Below are positions 1 through 8,499 of a stretch of DNA of 64,000 nucleotides, piece after piece. The translations under genes were made by a program, and so were the position numbers. The notes under the pieces are model-generated. The model saw nothing but the letters and a program-made list of their open reading frames with translations, was not told where the DNA came from and searched no databases. The first letter of the stretch is position 1. The number at the start of each line of letters is the position of its first letter. Source of the stretch: Marvinbryantia formatexigens (GTDB lineage: Bacteria > Bacillota > Clostridia > Oscillospirales > Ruminococcaceae); the NCBI GenBank assembly GCA_021771035.1, contig JAETPU010000003.1, positions 62,001 through 126,000 on the forward strand, written 5' to 3'.

Positions 1-932
1 CCCATATTCTGCCCGACAAAGGTGCACAAGGCGGTACTCAGGGCAATCACCGGAATATTGATCATATCGTCCACCTTGGTGACAATGCTGTTGGCGGCTA
101 TAAAGGCCGAACCGAACACGTTCACCGAGGACTGCACGCACAGGGAGGCGATGGCATTGCCGATATTCTGGACAGCGGCGGGCAGCCCGATGCCGATGAC
201 CCGCTTTGTCTGCACCGGTTCAGGGCGCAGGCTGGAGAGCCTGATCCTGACCCCATAGCCGCCGCGGTTGATATGCAGCACCACCCCAATGCCCGAAACC
301 AGCTGGGAAACGGCTGTGGCAGCCGCCACGCCGAATACGCCCATATGCAGGAGGGCCACTGCCGCTATATCTAGAACCACATTCAGACCGCTGCACAACA
401 GCAAAAACAAAAAGGGCCAGGTGGAATCCCCCATCCCGCGCAGGGCGCCGCTGCCCATCTGGTAAATCATATTGCCCGTGGTGCCCAGATAGACGACCAC
501 CAGGTACCAAAAGGAATCCTGGTAGATCCCCTGGGGCGTCCCCAAAAGGGTGAGCAGGGGCTTACTGAGAGCCAGGCCCGCCACTGTGATAAACACGGAG
601 CACACCATTGTGAGAAAGCCCACGGTATCCAAGGCCTGCTGGAGCCCCTGCCGATCCGCCGCCCCTGCCCGCTGGGCAATGACGACCGTAGAGCCTGTGG
701 ACAGCCCAATGAGGAACATATTGATAATGCTCATCACCGGGGACGCGGCGGACACAGCCGCCAGGGCATCCGCACCGATAAACTGCCCGACTATCACAGA
801 GTCCGTCACATTATACAGCTGTGTGACCACGGTTCCCAATAAAATGGGCACTGCAAAGAGCAGCAGATTTTTGAAAACGGGGCCTTGTGTCAGATCAATT
901 CTGCTTTTTCCAATGGAAAATGATTTTGCCAC
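1..932 (-). CDS. MATE family efflux transporter, 3' end outside window
   Basis: The reading frame from a GTG at 932 runs off the left edge, leaving about 310 N-terminal residues. It is a hydrophobic polytopic protein with MATE hallmarks: an N-terminal stretch reading FAVPILLGTVVTQLYNVTDS and a later IGLPAAVQNIGNAIA segment. MATE proteins are inner-membrane Na+ or H+ antiporters that export drugs and metabolites. The GTG start is chosen because the ATG two bases upstream is in another frame that stops after 14 codons. A GGAAGG element lies only 3-4 bases before the GTG, so the start is not certain. Two further full-length MATE genes occur in this window. Substrate unknown. Confidence 0.85.
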   Translation of the reverse strand, partial: MAKSFSIGKSRIDLTQGPVFKNLLLFAVPILLGTVVTQLYNVTDSVIVGQFIGADALAAVSAASPVMSIINMFLIGLSTGSTVVIAQRAGAADRQGLQQALDTVGFLTMVCSVFITVAGLALSKPLLTLLGTPQGIYQDSFWYLVVVYLGTTGNMIYQMGSGALRGMGDSTWPFLFLLLCSGLNVVLDIAAVALLHMGVFGVAAATAVSQLVSGIGVVLHINRGGYGVRIRLSSLRPEPVQTKRVIGIGLPAAVQNIGNAIASLCVQSSVNVFGSAFIAANSIVTKVDDMINIPVIALSTALCTFVGQNM

Positions 933-1359
933 ATACCTTCCCGGCTTTCTATAATAAAACTTAACAGGTTTATAGTAGCATAGTATTTTATTTGATGCAA
1001 CTTGATGTCCGGCGGTGTTGTACCTGACGTCTGTCTCCCGAAAGCCGGCCCTCTAAAACGCTGCGGCAAGGCTCATGTTTGCGCCGGACCGCCCGGCGGG
1101 GACGCAGAATTTTTCATGGGTGCGCCCGGCAGATACTATACTGCCGCGAAGCCGACGGCAGACCGTACCGGATCGTAGTATCCCAAAGCCGTCTCTGGGA
1201 TATTTGTGGGGCTTTGAAAGGATTACCGTTTCAGCGCGCAAATAAAAACAGCAGAACCTGCGGCGCCCGTTACAGCGCAGGCACCGCAGATTCCGTGTTA
1301 ATTTTCAGTGTTCCCCTTATGCCGGGGGAGCGGTACAGTCCTACGCGTTTCCATGGGGT
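933..1359. other. Intergenic stretch without a recognisable gene
   Basis: About 430 bp between the MATE gene and the collagen-tail remnant. Open frames exist on both strands, but none has a ribosome site or a recognisable product. An AT-rich patch at about 955-1000 probably holds the MATE promoter; no clear -35/-10 pair was found. Confidence 0.4.
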
Positions 1360-1545
1360 TTATTTGTTCAGGACTTCCGCCTTACAGGTGGAGACAAAGG
1401 TGGGATCACTGCTGTTGGGGCCAACCAGGACCAGCATTCCATACTCGCTGCGCAGAACCGTACCCTGCGCCACCGTCTGCCCGCCCGCATTGATATCGGC
1501 GCCGGGATAGGTTGGGCACCTGTATGCATCCGCCGCAGGCTTCAA
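1360..1545 (-). pseudogene. Decayed duplicate of the collagen-like protein C-terminus
   Basis: A 61-codon frame begins at the TTG that overlaps the stop codon of the collagen-like gene. Its last ~47 residues (GADINAG..., then GTVLRSEYGMLVLVGPNSSD) resemble the C-terminus of that protein (GADVSIV..., then GTVIRNEPGMLVLADEENSS). The preceding cysteine-bearing part (ACGGCIQ) resembles CCADCEAVIR of the intact gene but sits in another frame, so the copy looks frameshifted. No ribosome site of its own is visible. I read it as the remnant of a tandem duplicate; a translationally coupled short gene is the alternative. Confidence 0.55.
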
Positions 1546-2369
1546 GAGTAGAATAGATCGATTTTACAGATTGAGACGAAGCTGAGACTGGAATTTTCTT
1601 CATCGGCAAGGACGAGCATACCAGGTTCATTTCTGATGACCGTGCCCGATGACGCAGTCTGCGTATTTGTTACGATACTCACATCCGCTCCTACCGGCAA
1701 AAGAGAGCGAATCACGGCTTCGCAATCGGCGCAGCAATCTGTCGGGGCAGGAACTGCTTGCGGCAAATACACAATCGCGTCATTATAGACGGCATTGTTT
1801 ATCAGAATCGAGTCGATACTGCATATAGGCAAAAACTGCGACAAATTCTGAGCGGTAATCACTTCAAATACACCCGTACGTCCATTTGGGCCTAATCGTA
1901 CAGAGCCTGGGCGCCCAACGACCGCATCGCCGCTCTCCAAGGTGATCAACATCGTATTATTGGGATAGAAAGTCATGAGCTGCTGCAGTATATTTCGCAT
2001 TTGTTCCATACAGGCGCAGCTCGCCGAGTTGGCAGGGGATCCTGCAGGGCCTGTAGGCCCGGTGGGGCCGGTGGGGCCAGGGGCGCCTGCTGTACCCTGA
2101 GGGCCCGCAGGCCCGGTGGGGCCCATCTGGCCGTCCTGGCCCGCCTCGCCGCTGGGAATTACAAAATCCAGCACATGGTTGGGCCCGCCGGTGACGTCCC
2201 GTACCTGGGCCGGGCTTCCGGGATCTCCGGTAATGGTATCGCGCACGGTGATCGTTTCACCCAACCCCGCAGGGCCGGTGGGACCGGTAGGGCCGGGCGG
2301 GCAGCAGCAAACCGGAGGCGGGCAGCAGTACCCCGGCTGTCCGCAGTCTGACTTGCGATAGATATTCAT
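1542..2369 (-). CDS. Collagen-like repeat surface protein (exosporium/BclA-like)
   Basis: A 275-residue protein started at the ATG with GGGAGAG just upstream; a longer frame exists but lacks that site. Order: a Cys/Pro-rich head with CCPPPVCCCPPGPTGP (residues ~15-30), a short G-X-Y run to ~35, a linker, a second run of GPT/GPA triplets (~74-112), then a cysteine-containing C-terminal domain of ~160 residues. This resembles collagen-like spore-surface proteins of Bacilli and Clostridia, whose tail trimerises while the Gly-X-Y stalk forms a filament. There is no signal peptide, which fits deposition from the mother cell. A SigK-like promoter lies upstream. A degenerate copy of the tail follows the stop. 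Host-gene specificity is inferred. Confidence 0.85.
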   Translation of the reverse strand: MNIYRKSDCGQPGYCCPPPVCCCPPGPTGPTGPAGLGETITVRDTITGDPGSPAQVRDVTGGPNHVLDFVIPSGEAGQDGQMGPTGPAGPQGTAGAPGPTGPTGPTGPAGSPANSASCACMEQMRNILQQLMTFYPNNTMLITLESGDAVVGRPGSVRLGPNGRTGVFEVITAQNLSQFLPICSIDSILINNAVYNDAIVYLPQAVPAPTDCCADCEAVIRSLLPVGADVSIVTNTQTASSGTVIRNEPGMLVLADEENSSLSFVSICKIDLFYS

Positions 2370-2423
2370 GGTGGTCTCTCCCTTTTCTGATATAATTTCG
2401 CTGACAAATTGTCTCATAACCAT

Positions 2424-2447
2424 CCTATGCCCGCATTCCCCAGTTGT
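2424..2447 (-). promoter_or_regulatory. Possible SigK-type promoter for the collagen-like gene
   Basis: On the minus strand an AC dinucleotide (2447-2446) is followed after exactly 16 bases by CATAGGATG, close to the SigK pattern AC-N16-CATAnnnTA. It lies about 55 bp before the start of the collagen-like gene. Spore-surface proteins are commonly made under SigK. The motif is short, so this is only suggestive. Confidence 0.35.
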
Positions 2448-2537
2448 TCGGAAAAGAGGGGAACACTCCCCCGCAAACTTTTTTTGGCTGCTAATACCGC
2501 GAATAGAACGATACGGGTACAAATTCCTCCGAACGCC

Positions 2538-2574
2538 AAAACTGCCTGGGCCGCAGATTTTGCAGCCCAGGCAG
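2538..2574 (-). terminator. Rho-independent terminator of the PAS-GGDEF gene
   Basis: A perfect 10 bp stem (CTGCCTGGGC / GCCCAGGCAG, 2542-2551 and 2565-2574) is followed by TTTT on the minus strand, just past the stop of the GGDEF gene. Confidence 0.75.
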
Positions 2575-2588
2575 CCTATCTGATTCTA

Positions 2589-3440
2589 TCAATCCTCCCG
2601 CGCGCCGGCGCAGGGGGACTCCACCGCGACGCGGTTTCTCCCCATAGCTTTGGCCTGGTACAGCATGGCATCGGCCCGGGAGAGCGCCTGCTCCGCCCTT
2701 TGGAGTGCGGGGTCATACCACACCAGCCCTGCGCTGAAATGAATTCCGCCGTATTCCCTCAGGCAGCCCCAGGCCTTCTCCAGCAGATCCTCCAGCGCCT
2801 GCCTGGCATCGGACAGGCCCAAATGCCCAAACAGGAGCAGGAACTCCTCGCCGCCGAACCGTCCCGCCGTCAGGTAGGGGACCTGGTTGAGCAGCCCGCC
2901 CAGGCACCGCAGGAACTGATCCCCCACCAGATGGCCGTAGGTATCGTTAATCCCCTTGAAGTGATCCAAATCCAGCATCCCCACAGGCTGCGGGTGCCGC
3001 AGCTTCTCTAAATCCTCCAGAATGGCCCTGCGGTTTTTCAGCTTTGTCAGGGCGTCATACTGAGCGGCATAGGCCAATTCCTGCCGGATTGCCACCTCAC
3101 GGCTCATGTCATGGACAAAAATCACCCAGCTTTTTTCCCCCTGAAGGGACAGAATCTGGGAATGCAGGGAAAGCGGAAAGATCTCCCCATTTTTCTTGAC
3201 GCCATAGCCCTCACAGGCCTCCTCACCGGGTTCCCTGTGGGACTGTACAAGGCCGGGCTTGGGAAAGCTGTGGGCCAAGAGCAGATCCTCAAACCGCATG
3301 GAAAGGACCTCGGCCCTGGTGCGCCCAAACATTTTAAGCCCCGCCGAATTGCAGTCCTGAATGGTGCCATCCAAGCCCTCTAAAAACACGCCGTCGATGG
3401 ACAATTCCATCATCTTGGAAAAAACGGCCCTCCAGCTCAT
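2589..3440 (-). CDS. PAS-GGDEF diguanylate cyclase
   Basis: A 283-residue protein. Residues ~1-115 are a PAS-like sensor (SIDGVFLEGLDGTIQDCNSA near the start); residues ~125-275 are a GGDEF domain with LDLDHFKGINDTYGH (156-170) and an intact GGEEF (196-200), predicting synthesis of cyclic di-GMP from two GTP. No RxxD product-inhibition site precedes GGEEF, so feedback inhibition is probably absent. There is no membrane segment, so it should act in the cytosol. The ATG at 3440 follows a GGGGGAAGC site and begins the PAS homology; a longer upstream frame is hydrophobic but unsupported. It is transcribed divergently from a small XRE gene across a shared promoter region with two operator-like sites. 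Confidence 0.9.
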   Translation of the reverse strand: MSWRAVFSKMMELSIDGVFLEGLDGTIQDCNSAGLKMFGRTRAEVLSMRFEDLLLAHSFPKPGLVQSHREPGEEACEGYGVKKNGEIFPLSLHSQILSLQGEKSWVIFVHDMSREVAIRQELAYAAQYDALTKLKNRRAILEDLEKLRHPQPVGMLDLDHFKGINDTYGHLVGDQFLRCLGGLLNQVPYLTAGRFGGEEFLLLFGHLGLSDARQALEDLLEKAWGCLREYGGIHFSAGLVWYDPALQRAEQALSRADAMLYQAKAMGRNRVAVESPCAGARED

Positions 3441-3675
3441 TGCTTCCCCCCGCTTCCTTGTCATTCCTGCCCCGCGCCTGTTCCGCCCACTTACCGCAGG
3501 GAGCCGCACCCAAACGGATTTTACAGGATTTCCCGGGCTCTGGCAGCTCAGGAAATCCCCTTTTGCCGCCCCGCAAACAAAAAAATTCCAGAAAAAAACC
3601 GTGGCAGCGAACAGGGTTTCTTTTCGCACAGGAAGCTGCCTTTGTGTGGCTTCCAGAAATTTCTCTCCATTTTTT

Positions 3676-3691
3676 GCACCTATTTGAGTGC
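3676..3691. promoter_or_regulatory. Operator-like site 1 (GCAC-N8-GTGC)
   Basis: GCAC CTATTTGA GTGC. It covers the predicted transcription start of the GGDEF gene, just past its -10 box, so a bound repressor would block that promoter. A second copy lies 53 bp away on the XRE side. The small XRE protein encoded next door is the obvious candidate ligand; that is inference. Confidence 0.5.
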
Positions 3692-3692
3692 A

Positions 3693-3721
3693 ATTATATC
3701 AGACAAACCGCATAAGATCAA
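3693..3721 (-). promoter_or_regulatory. SigA promoter of the PAS-GGDEF gene
   Basis: TTGATC (3721-3716), 17 bp spacer, TATAAT (3698-3693) on the minus strand. This gives a 5' leader of about 245 nt before the GGDEF start codon. Confidence 0.7.
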
Positions 3722-3728
3722 CACAAAT

Positions 3729-3744
3729 GTACCTAAATAAGTGC
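3729..3744. promoter_or_regulatory. Operator-like site 2 (GTAC-N8-GTGC)
   Basis: GTAC CTAAATAA GTGC, matching site 1 at 12 of 15 central positions. It touches the AGGAG ribosome site of the XRE gene. Centre-to-centre distance to site 1 is 53 bp, about five helical turns, so both would face the same side of the DNA. Confidence 0.5.
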
Positions 3745-3758
3745 AGGAGTGATGGTTG

Positions 3759-3989
3759 ATGAATGCAAACTATGAAAAACGGTTCGGCAGGAACATCCGG
3801 CTGCTGCGTCAGGAAAAGGGCATGACTCAGGAACAGCTGGCCGCTCAGCTGCAGGTGAACGGCTGTGATATCACCCGCAGTGCCCTGGCCAAAATAGAGG
3901 TGGGGCAGCGGCATCTTTATCCGGATGAAATTTATATTTTACGGGATATTTTACGGGTCAGCTTTGAGGAATTATTCATTCCCCTGTGA
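3759..3989 (+). CDS. Small XRE-family HTH regulator
   Basis: A 76-residue protein that is almost entirely one Cro/CI-type helix-turn-helix domain: NIRLLRQEKGMTQEQLAAQL is helices 1-2, followed by the recognition region ITRSALAKIEVGQRH. The ATG is preceded at 9 bases by AGGAG. It lacks a sensor domain and should dimerise through its C-terminus. It is divergent from the GGDEF gene and sits beside two GCAC-N8-GTGC palindromes, so autoregulation plus control of the neighbouring cyclase is likely. No clear promoter for this strand was found. Confidence 0.85.
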   Translation: MNANYEKRFGRNIRLLRQEKGMTQEQLAAQLQVNGCDITRSALAKIEVGQRHLYPDEIYILRDILRVSFEELFIPL

Positions 3990-4064
3990 GCCCCTGTTTC
4001 ATGCCGCCCAATGGGCGGTGCAGGCCCAAAGCAGTGAAGAGCCACCATAGAGGAGGAAGAACAC

Positions 4065-4250
4065 ATGGAAGTCCATATTCACAAAAGCGGCGCTGTGGGC
4101 AGCGCCTGTGCCAGGACGAGCCGCGCAGGGATGCTGGCGGTGGTCTCCCGGGAGCCGCTGCAGGCACTGGGGAAAACCATGCTGCGCACAGCCGGGCTAT
4201 TTTTGGCCGGCGCCGCGATCAAACGGGTTTTGGGGAGAAAAAAGAAATAG
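4065..4250 (+). CDS. Small hydrophobic protein of unknown function
   Basis: A 61-residue frame with a strong GAGGAGG site. The N-terminal half is polar (MEVHIHKSGAVGS...), then comes one possible membrane or amphipathic helix (MLRTAGLFLAGAAIKRVLG) and a basic KKK tail. I recognise no family. It follows the XRE gene by 75 bp in the same direction. Its translation signal is better than that of many real genes here; coding status is inferred from that and from the amphipathic pattern. Confidence 0.5.
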   Translation: MEVHIHKSGAVGSACARTSRAGMLAVVSREPLQALGKTMLRTAGLFLAGAAIKRVLGRKKK

Positions 4251-4432
4251 CCCGCGGCAGACGGATCCCCGCAGGCAGACAATTTAACCTGTTTCCCATT
4301 GTGCTTTTGACAAAAACTTGGTACTATGAAGGTATCGGGAGTGTCCCTGGGGCAGTTTACCCTGCGCAGAGGGGGCTTTTCCATTCGGCAGGGCCGAACC
4401 GGTAGAATATCCGGAAAGGAATGGACAAGCAG

Positions 4433-5782
4433 ATGAAATTTTTGGGGAGCTATACCAAACAGGAGAAAAGCTGGATGATGTACGACTGGGCCAACTCGGC
4501 CCACAGCGTGGTCATTGTGACGATTCTGCCTATCTTCTACAACACCGTAGCGCAGTTTACCCGGGACAGCGCCTCCGGGCTGAGCACCTGGGGCTATTCC
4601 ACCAGCATCGCCATGCTGGTAGTGGCAATACTCGCGCCAATTTTAGGAGCCTTCGGCGATTTTTTGGGATGGCGCAAGCGGTTGTTTGCCATCTTTTTGG
4701 GCATCGGCGTGTTTGCCTGCGCCGCGCTGGCGGTGACGCCCCTTCTCCCCTTTACGGATGTTCAGACAGCCGAGCGGGTGGGGCTGGCTGTTCTGTTTTT
4801 CTATGTACTCAGCCAGATTGGCTTCTCGGGCGCCAATTTATATTACGACAGTTTCCTGCCGGATGTGACCACCCACGAGCGGATGGACAAGGTTTCCACC
4901 ATGGGATACGGCCTGGACTATATCGGCGGCAGCACGATTCCTCTGCTGTTATTCCTGCTTTTAAACCTGGCGGGAGTTCCCACCATTTACTGCCTGAGCT
5001 TCGCCTTTGGCTTTACCGCCCTGTGGTGGCTGGTATTCAGTGTGCCGATGCTGCGCAATGTCAGCCAGAAAAGCGGGGTTCCCCGGCAGAAGGGGGCCGT
5101 GAAAAAGGCCCTGATAGGTTTGGGAGCCACCATAAAGGAGATTGTGCGCCAAAAGGAAATGTTCGTCTTTCTCATCGCCTATTTTTTCTATATCGACGGC
5201 GTGAATACCATTATCCACATGAGCACCTCCTATGGGGACACCCTGGGACTGGGTTCTACAGAGATGCTGCTGGCCCTTCTGCTGGTCCAGCTATTGGGGC
5301 TGCCCTTTGCCCTGTTATACATCAAGCTGGCCCAGCGCTTTTCTGCCCGCACCATGGTGGGGGTGGGAATCCTCATCTATATGTTCATCTGTATTTTCGG
5401 CTTTTTTATCCGCAGCATTTGGCAGTTCTGGGTGCTGGCGATTCTGGTTGCCACCAGTCAGGGCGGCATTCAGGCGCTCTCCCGCAGCCTGTTTGGCAAG
5501 ATGGTGAAGGATCCCGCCCGCTCCGGGGAGTTCTTTGGGTTCTATGACATTTTCGGAAAATTTTCCGCCATCATGGGGCCGGCCCTGGTGGGGGCTGTAA
5601 CGGCCCTGGCCTCCGGCTGGATGGCGTCGGGACGGGGTGTGGATCCCAACGACGCCCAGGCCATGCAGGCGATCAGCCAGCAGGCGGCGCCCTGGGGGGT
5701 TTTGAGCATCCTGCTCATCTTCTTTGCCGGTGCGGGGCTGTATTTCTTTGTCCTGCCCAAATATGCCAAACGCAGCCAGTAA
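4433..5782 (+). CDS. UMF1/Atg22-type MFS transporter
   Basis: About 449 residues with 12 expected membrane helices. The N-terminal signature SWMMYDWANSAHSVVIVTIL (W-YDWANSA) is typical of the UMF1 branch of the major facilitator superfamily, related to yeast Atg22 and thought to export amino acids or similar solutes. A central hydrophilic loop (VSQKSGVPRQKGAVKKALI) separates the two six-helix bundles. GGAAAGGA abuts an ATG at 4421, leaving no spacer, so I start at the next in-frame ATG (4433), 12 bases after the site; 4421 is possible. Substrate unknown. Confidence 0.9.
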   Translation: MKFLGSYTKQEKSWMMYDWANSAHSVVIVTILPIFYNTVAQFTRDSASGLSTWGYSTSIAMLVVAILAPILGAFGDFLGWRKRLFAIFLGIGVFACAALAVTPLLPFTDVQTAERVGLAVLFFYVLSQIGFSGANLYYDSFLPDVTTHERMDKVSTMGYGLDYIGGSTIPLLLFLLLNLAGVPTIYCLSFAFGFTALWWLVFSVPMLRNVSQKSGVPRQKGAVKKALIGLGATIKEIVRQKEMFVFLIAYFFYIDGVNTIIHMSTSYGDTLGLGSTEMLLALLLVQLLGLPFALLYIKLAQRFSARTMVGVGILIYMFICIFGFFIRSIWQFWVLAILVATSQGGIQALSRSLFGKMVKDPARSGEFFGFYDIFGKFSAIMGPALVGAVTALASGWMASGRGVDPNDAQAMQAISQQAAPWGVLSILLIFFAGAGLYFFVLPKYAKRSQ

Positions 5783-5859
5783 GCTGAGTTTCCCGGCTCT
5801 CCCTGTGGAATTCCGCTGTTATCTGCCGGGCGATTTTATTGCGAAAGGAACCAAACACC

Positions 5860-6753
5860 ATGCCGGAAGGTTATACACACGTGAAAACCGGGACCATGGC
5901 GCTGAGATCCAGCCAGGTGAAAACAGGATACCTGCTGGCGTTCGGCGCGGGGACCCAGGGGCCGGATCCCCTGTTTTTTGTCCAGGTGTACAAAAAGAAG
6001 CGGGTTCCCGACTGGCATACCTTTGCTGGACGGATGCACCGGGAAAAAACCGGGGAATTTCTTGTGCACCTGCTTGAAAACGCCCTCTCCCCGGTTGAGA
6101 GGGCCTATGCCATGGGGTTTCTCACCCACTATGCCACGGATTCCCTCATGCATCCCTATGTTGAGTTTTTAACCCAGTCCCCAGGCGCGCCCTATGGGAT
6201 TGCCAGCGGCCACGGGTACTATGAAATTGCCCTGGACTCCTGGGGGCACCAGCAGGATTTCGGCACGCCCCTGGTTCCCCGGGAGCGTTCTACCCCCACT
6301 CCCTGTATTGAGGAGCTCCGGGAAATTGCCCGGCTTTTTTCCGACTGTGTGTATCTGACCTATCAAATTCACCTTCCCCAGAAAACGGTGATCAGCGCGT
6401 TTAAAACCATGCGTTTTATCCGGGGGGCCCTGGTTTCCCGGTTCGGGGTGCGCAGAGCCCTGTTTTCCCTGGCGGAATCCGTGATGAAGCTGGAACCAGG
6501 ATACATCCAGAGCCATATCACCCCGGCCGCGCCGCTTCGCCCCATGCCGGCCGAGTGGCAAAACCCCTTTACTGGGCAGACCTATCCCGGCGGGGCCCGC
6601 GAACTATTGGAACAGGCCGTCAATTTGGCAAGCGACTACCTGAACGCCGCGGGCAGCTACTGGGACGGGACGCTTTCGCTGCAGGACTGCGCCGCCCTGC
6701 TGGGCTCCCGCAGCTATGAAAGCGGATTGGAGAGTACGGATGACACGGTATGA
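5860..6753 (+). CDS. Zinc-dependent phospholipase C-like protein
   Basis: A 297-residue protein beginning MPEGYTHVKTGTMA, with repeated histidine/aspartate motifs (FLTHYATDSLMHPYVEF at ~90-105 and GHGYYEIALDSWGH at ~123-136). These fit the zinc-dependent phospholipase C / S1-P1 nuclease-like all-helical fold, where His and Asp bind zinc. No signal peptide is visible, so an intracellular role is possible and substrate is unproven. The ATG is chosen for its AAAGGA site; a longer TTG frame lacks one. The last 14 bases overlap the start of the alkyltransferase-like gene, indicating translational coupling. Confidence 0.8.
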   Translation: MPEGYTHVKTGTMALRSSQVKTGYLLAFGAGTQGPDPLFFVQVYKKKRVPDWHTFAGRMHREKTGEFLVHLLENALSPVERAYAMGFLTHYATDSLMHPYVEFLTQSPGAPYGIASGHGYYEIALDSWGHQQDFGTPLVPRERSTPTPCIEELREIARLFSDCVYLTYQIHLPQKTVISAFKTMRFIRGALVSRFGVRRALFSLAESVMKLEPGYIQSHITPAAPLRPMPAEWQNPFTGQTYPGGARELLEQAVNLASDYLNAAGSYWDGTLSLQDCAALLGSRSYESGLESTDDTV

Positions 6754-7042
6754 CGCCATCTATGGGGCTGTAGCCAAAATCCCCCGGGGCAAGGTGTCCA
6801 CCTACGGGCAGATTGCCTTTCTGGCGGGGATGCCCCGGTGTTCCCGGCTGGTGGGGCGCGCCCTGGCCCAGGCCCCCGCGTATCTTCCCTGCCACCGGGT
6901 GGTCAACCACGCGGGCCGTCTGGCGCCGAGTTTTCAGGAGCAGCGGGAGCTACTGCAGGCAGAGGGGATTCGCTTTCGGCCAAACGGCTGTGTGGATTTA
7001 AAGCAGTGCCTGTGGCACCCGTTTTCCGGGGAAACACCCTGA
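6740..7042 (+). CDS. MGMT/ATL-type DNA-binding domain protein
   Basis: 100 residues comprising only the C-terminal DNA-binding domain of O6-methylguanine-DNA methyltransferases: YGAVAKIPRGKVSTYGQIA (wing and HTH) and the active-site motif LPCHRVV with Cys at residue 51. Because the PCHR cysteine is kept, it may transfer alkyl groups rather than merely flag lesions as ATL proteins (W in place of C) do. The N-terminal ribonuclease-like domain of Ada/Ogt is absent, as in many clostridial homologues. It overlaps the preceding gene by 14 bp. Confidence 0.88.
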   Translation: MTRYDAIYGAVAKIPRGKVSTYGQIAFLAGMPRCSRLVGRALAQAPAYLPCHRVVNHAGRLAPSFQEQRELLQAEGIRFRPNGCVDLKQCLWHPFSGETP

Positions 7043-7232
7043 TTTTCCACAGCATTTGCCACATCCGGTGGAAAATTTCGGTTTTAGAAAAACGAAGAGC
7101 TGGGCGTTTTGCTTGCCGGTCAAACAGCGACCGGCATTCAGCTTACGCTGAACCGCGAAACGTCCCGGTTGGTTCTAAAATTATGGTATCATAAGAAACA
7201 CTATCACAAAACCAAAACAGGAGGTAGGAACC

Positions 7233-7991
7233 ATGAAATCAGGAGCACAGCTTTACACCGTCCGGGAGTTTACCCAGACCCTGGAGGACTTCTCCGAAAC
7301 GCTCAAAAAGGTGGCTGACATGGGCTACACTACGGTTCAGGTATCCGGTACCTGCGCGTATGATCCCGAGTGGCTCAAGGGGGAGCTGGACAAAAATGGC
7401 CTTGTCTGCGCCATCACCCACAGCGATTTGATGCGCATTGCCCGGGAGCCCCAGCAGGTTGCCGCCGAGCACGCCGTCTTCGGCTGCCGCTATATCGGCA
7501 TGGGATTTTTAGGGGATCTCTACGGGAACCCGGCGGCTGTCCCCGCCTTTATCGAACGATACGCAGAACCCGCGAAGGTGCTCAAGCGGGCCGGCGCCAA
7601 GCTGATGTACCACAACCACGGGTATGAGTTCATGAAGGCCAACGGCGTCACTCTGCTCCAGCGGCTGGCAAACGCCTTCCCGGCGGATGAACTGGGCTTC
7701 ACCCTAGACAGCTATTGGGTGCAGTATGCCGGCGGCGATCCGGCCCAGTGGGCCGAAATCCTCTCCGGGCGGGTGGACTGCGTGCACATCAAGGACATGA
7801 AATTTGACGGCACCAAGCCTCAAATGGCATACATCGGCGAGGGCAACATGAATATCGACGGCTTTTTGACGGCCTGCCAGCGGGCCGGGACCCAGTATGT
7901 CCTGGTGGAACAGGACGACTGCCAGGACCGGGATCCCTTCTGGTGCCTCAAGCAGAGCTATGACTGCCTGAAGGCCCACGGCCTGGAATAA
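7233..7991 (+). CDS. Sugar phosphate isomerase/epimerase (xylose isomerase-like TIM barrel)
   Basis: A 252-residue AP-endonuclease-2/xylose-isomerase-fold protein. Barrel-strand signatures with likely metal ligands are visible: MYHNHGYEF (strand 4 His), LDSYWVQYAG (Asp), VHIKDMKFDGTKP (His/Lys/Asp) and YVLVEQDDCQDRDPF (Glu). Such enzymes isomerise or epimerise sugars or inositol derivatives using a divalent metal. AGGAGGT lies 7 bases before the ATG. No sugar transport or kinase genes adjoin it, so the substrate cannot be assigned. Confidence 0.88.
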   Translation: MKSGAQLYTVREFTQTLEDFSETLKKVADMGYTTVQVSGTCAYDPEWLKGELDKNGLVCAITHSDLMRIAREPQQVAAEHAVFGCRYIGMGFLGDLYGNPAAVPAFIERYAEPAKVLKRAGAKLMYHNHGYEFMKANGVTLLQRLANAFPADELGFTLDSYWVQYAGGDPAQWAEILSGRVDCVHIKDMKFDGTKPQMAYIGEGNMNIDGFLTACQRAGTQYVLVEQDDCQDRDPFWCLKQSYDCLKAHGLE

Positions 7992-8248
7992 TGGGGAGTC
8001 CAGCGGGCCCTGTGGGGGCGCCCGGCACCGAAAGCGCCTGCCTTGGGGTCAGGTTCGCGCTGGATGAGTGAAACCGGCGACGCATACCAGATGAAACGCC
8101 GGGACACGGCAGAGCCCACTGTGTGCCGTTCAGGTTACTCAGCAGCCCCAGCGGCCGGTTATACCTTCACCCCGGCTGCGGCGATTCCACAGCCTCGCCG
8201 ATTGTTAGGCTGGGCATCCGCCGCGGCAAAACCCCGCAGGAACCGCTT

Positions 8249-8292
8249 AAAAGCCCCGCCTGGTTCAAACCGAACCAGGCGGGGCTTTTTAT
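8249..8292. terminator. Bidirectional terminator between convergent genes
   Basis: AAAAGCCCCGCCTGGTTC pairs with its complement across a 4-base loop; A- and T-runs flank both sides. It serves the isomerase gene on the left and the sortase gene on the right. The rest of 7992-8499 (about 500 bp) shows no gene. Confidence 0.9.
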
Positions 8293-8499
8293 AATGGTTT
8301 CTCAGCGGCTGACGCATAAAGGCGGGCCTGGGCATGGGGCGTTTTGGGGAACTCCCCCTGAGTGGCCCAGGTGAGTATCTCACCGGTACGCCGCCCCAGA
8401 GCCCGCCGGGCGCATTGCGGCAAGCACTCCGGCGGGGCAACCGCCGGTACACGGGTTTTCCGGACTGACAGCGGGAATTTGGCGAAGCTTGTATTGGCC

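Noticed and set aside
7992-8248. Possible small gene between the isomerase and the terminator
   Set aside because: Frames here have no ribosome site and no recognisable product.
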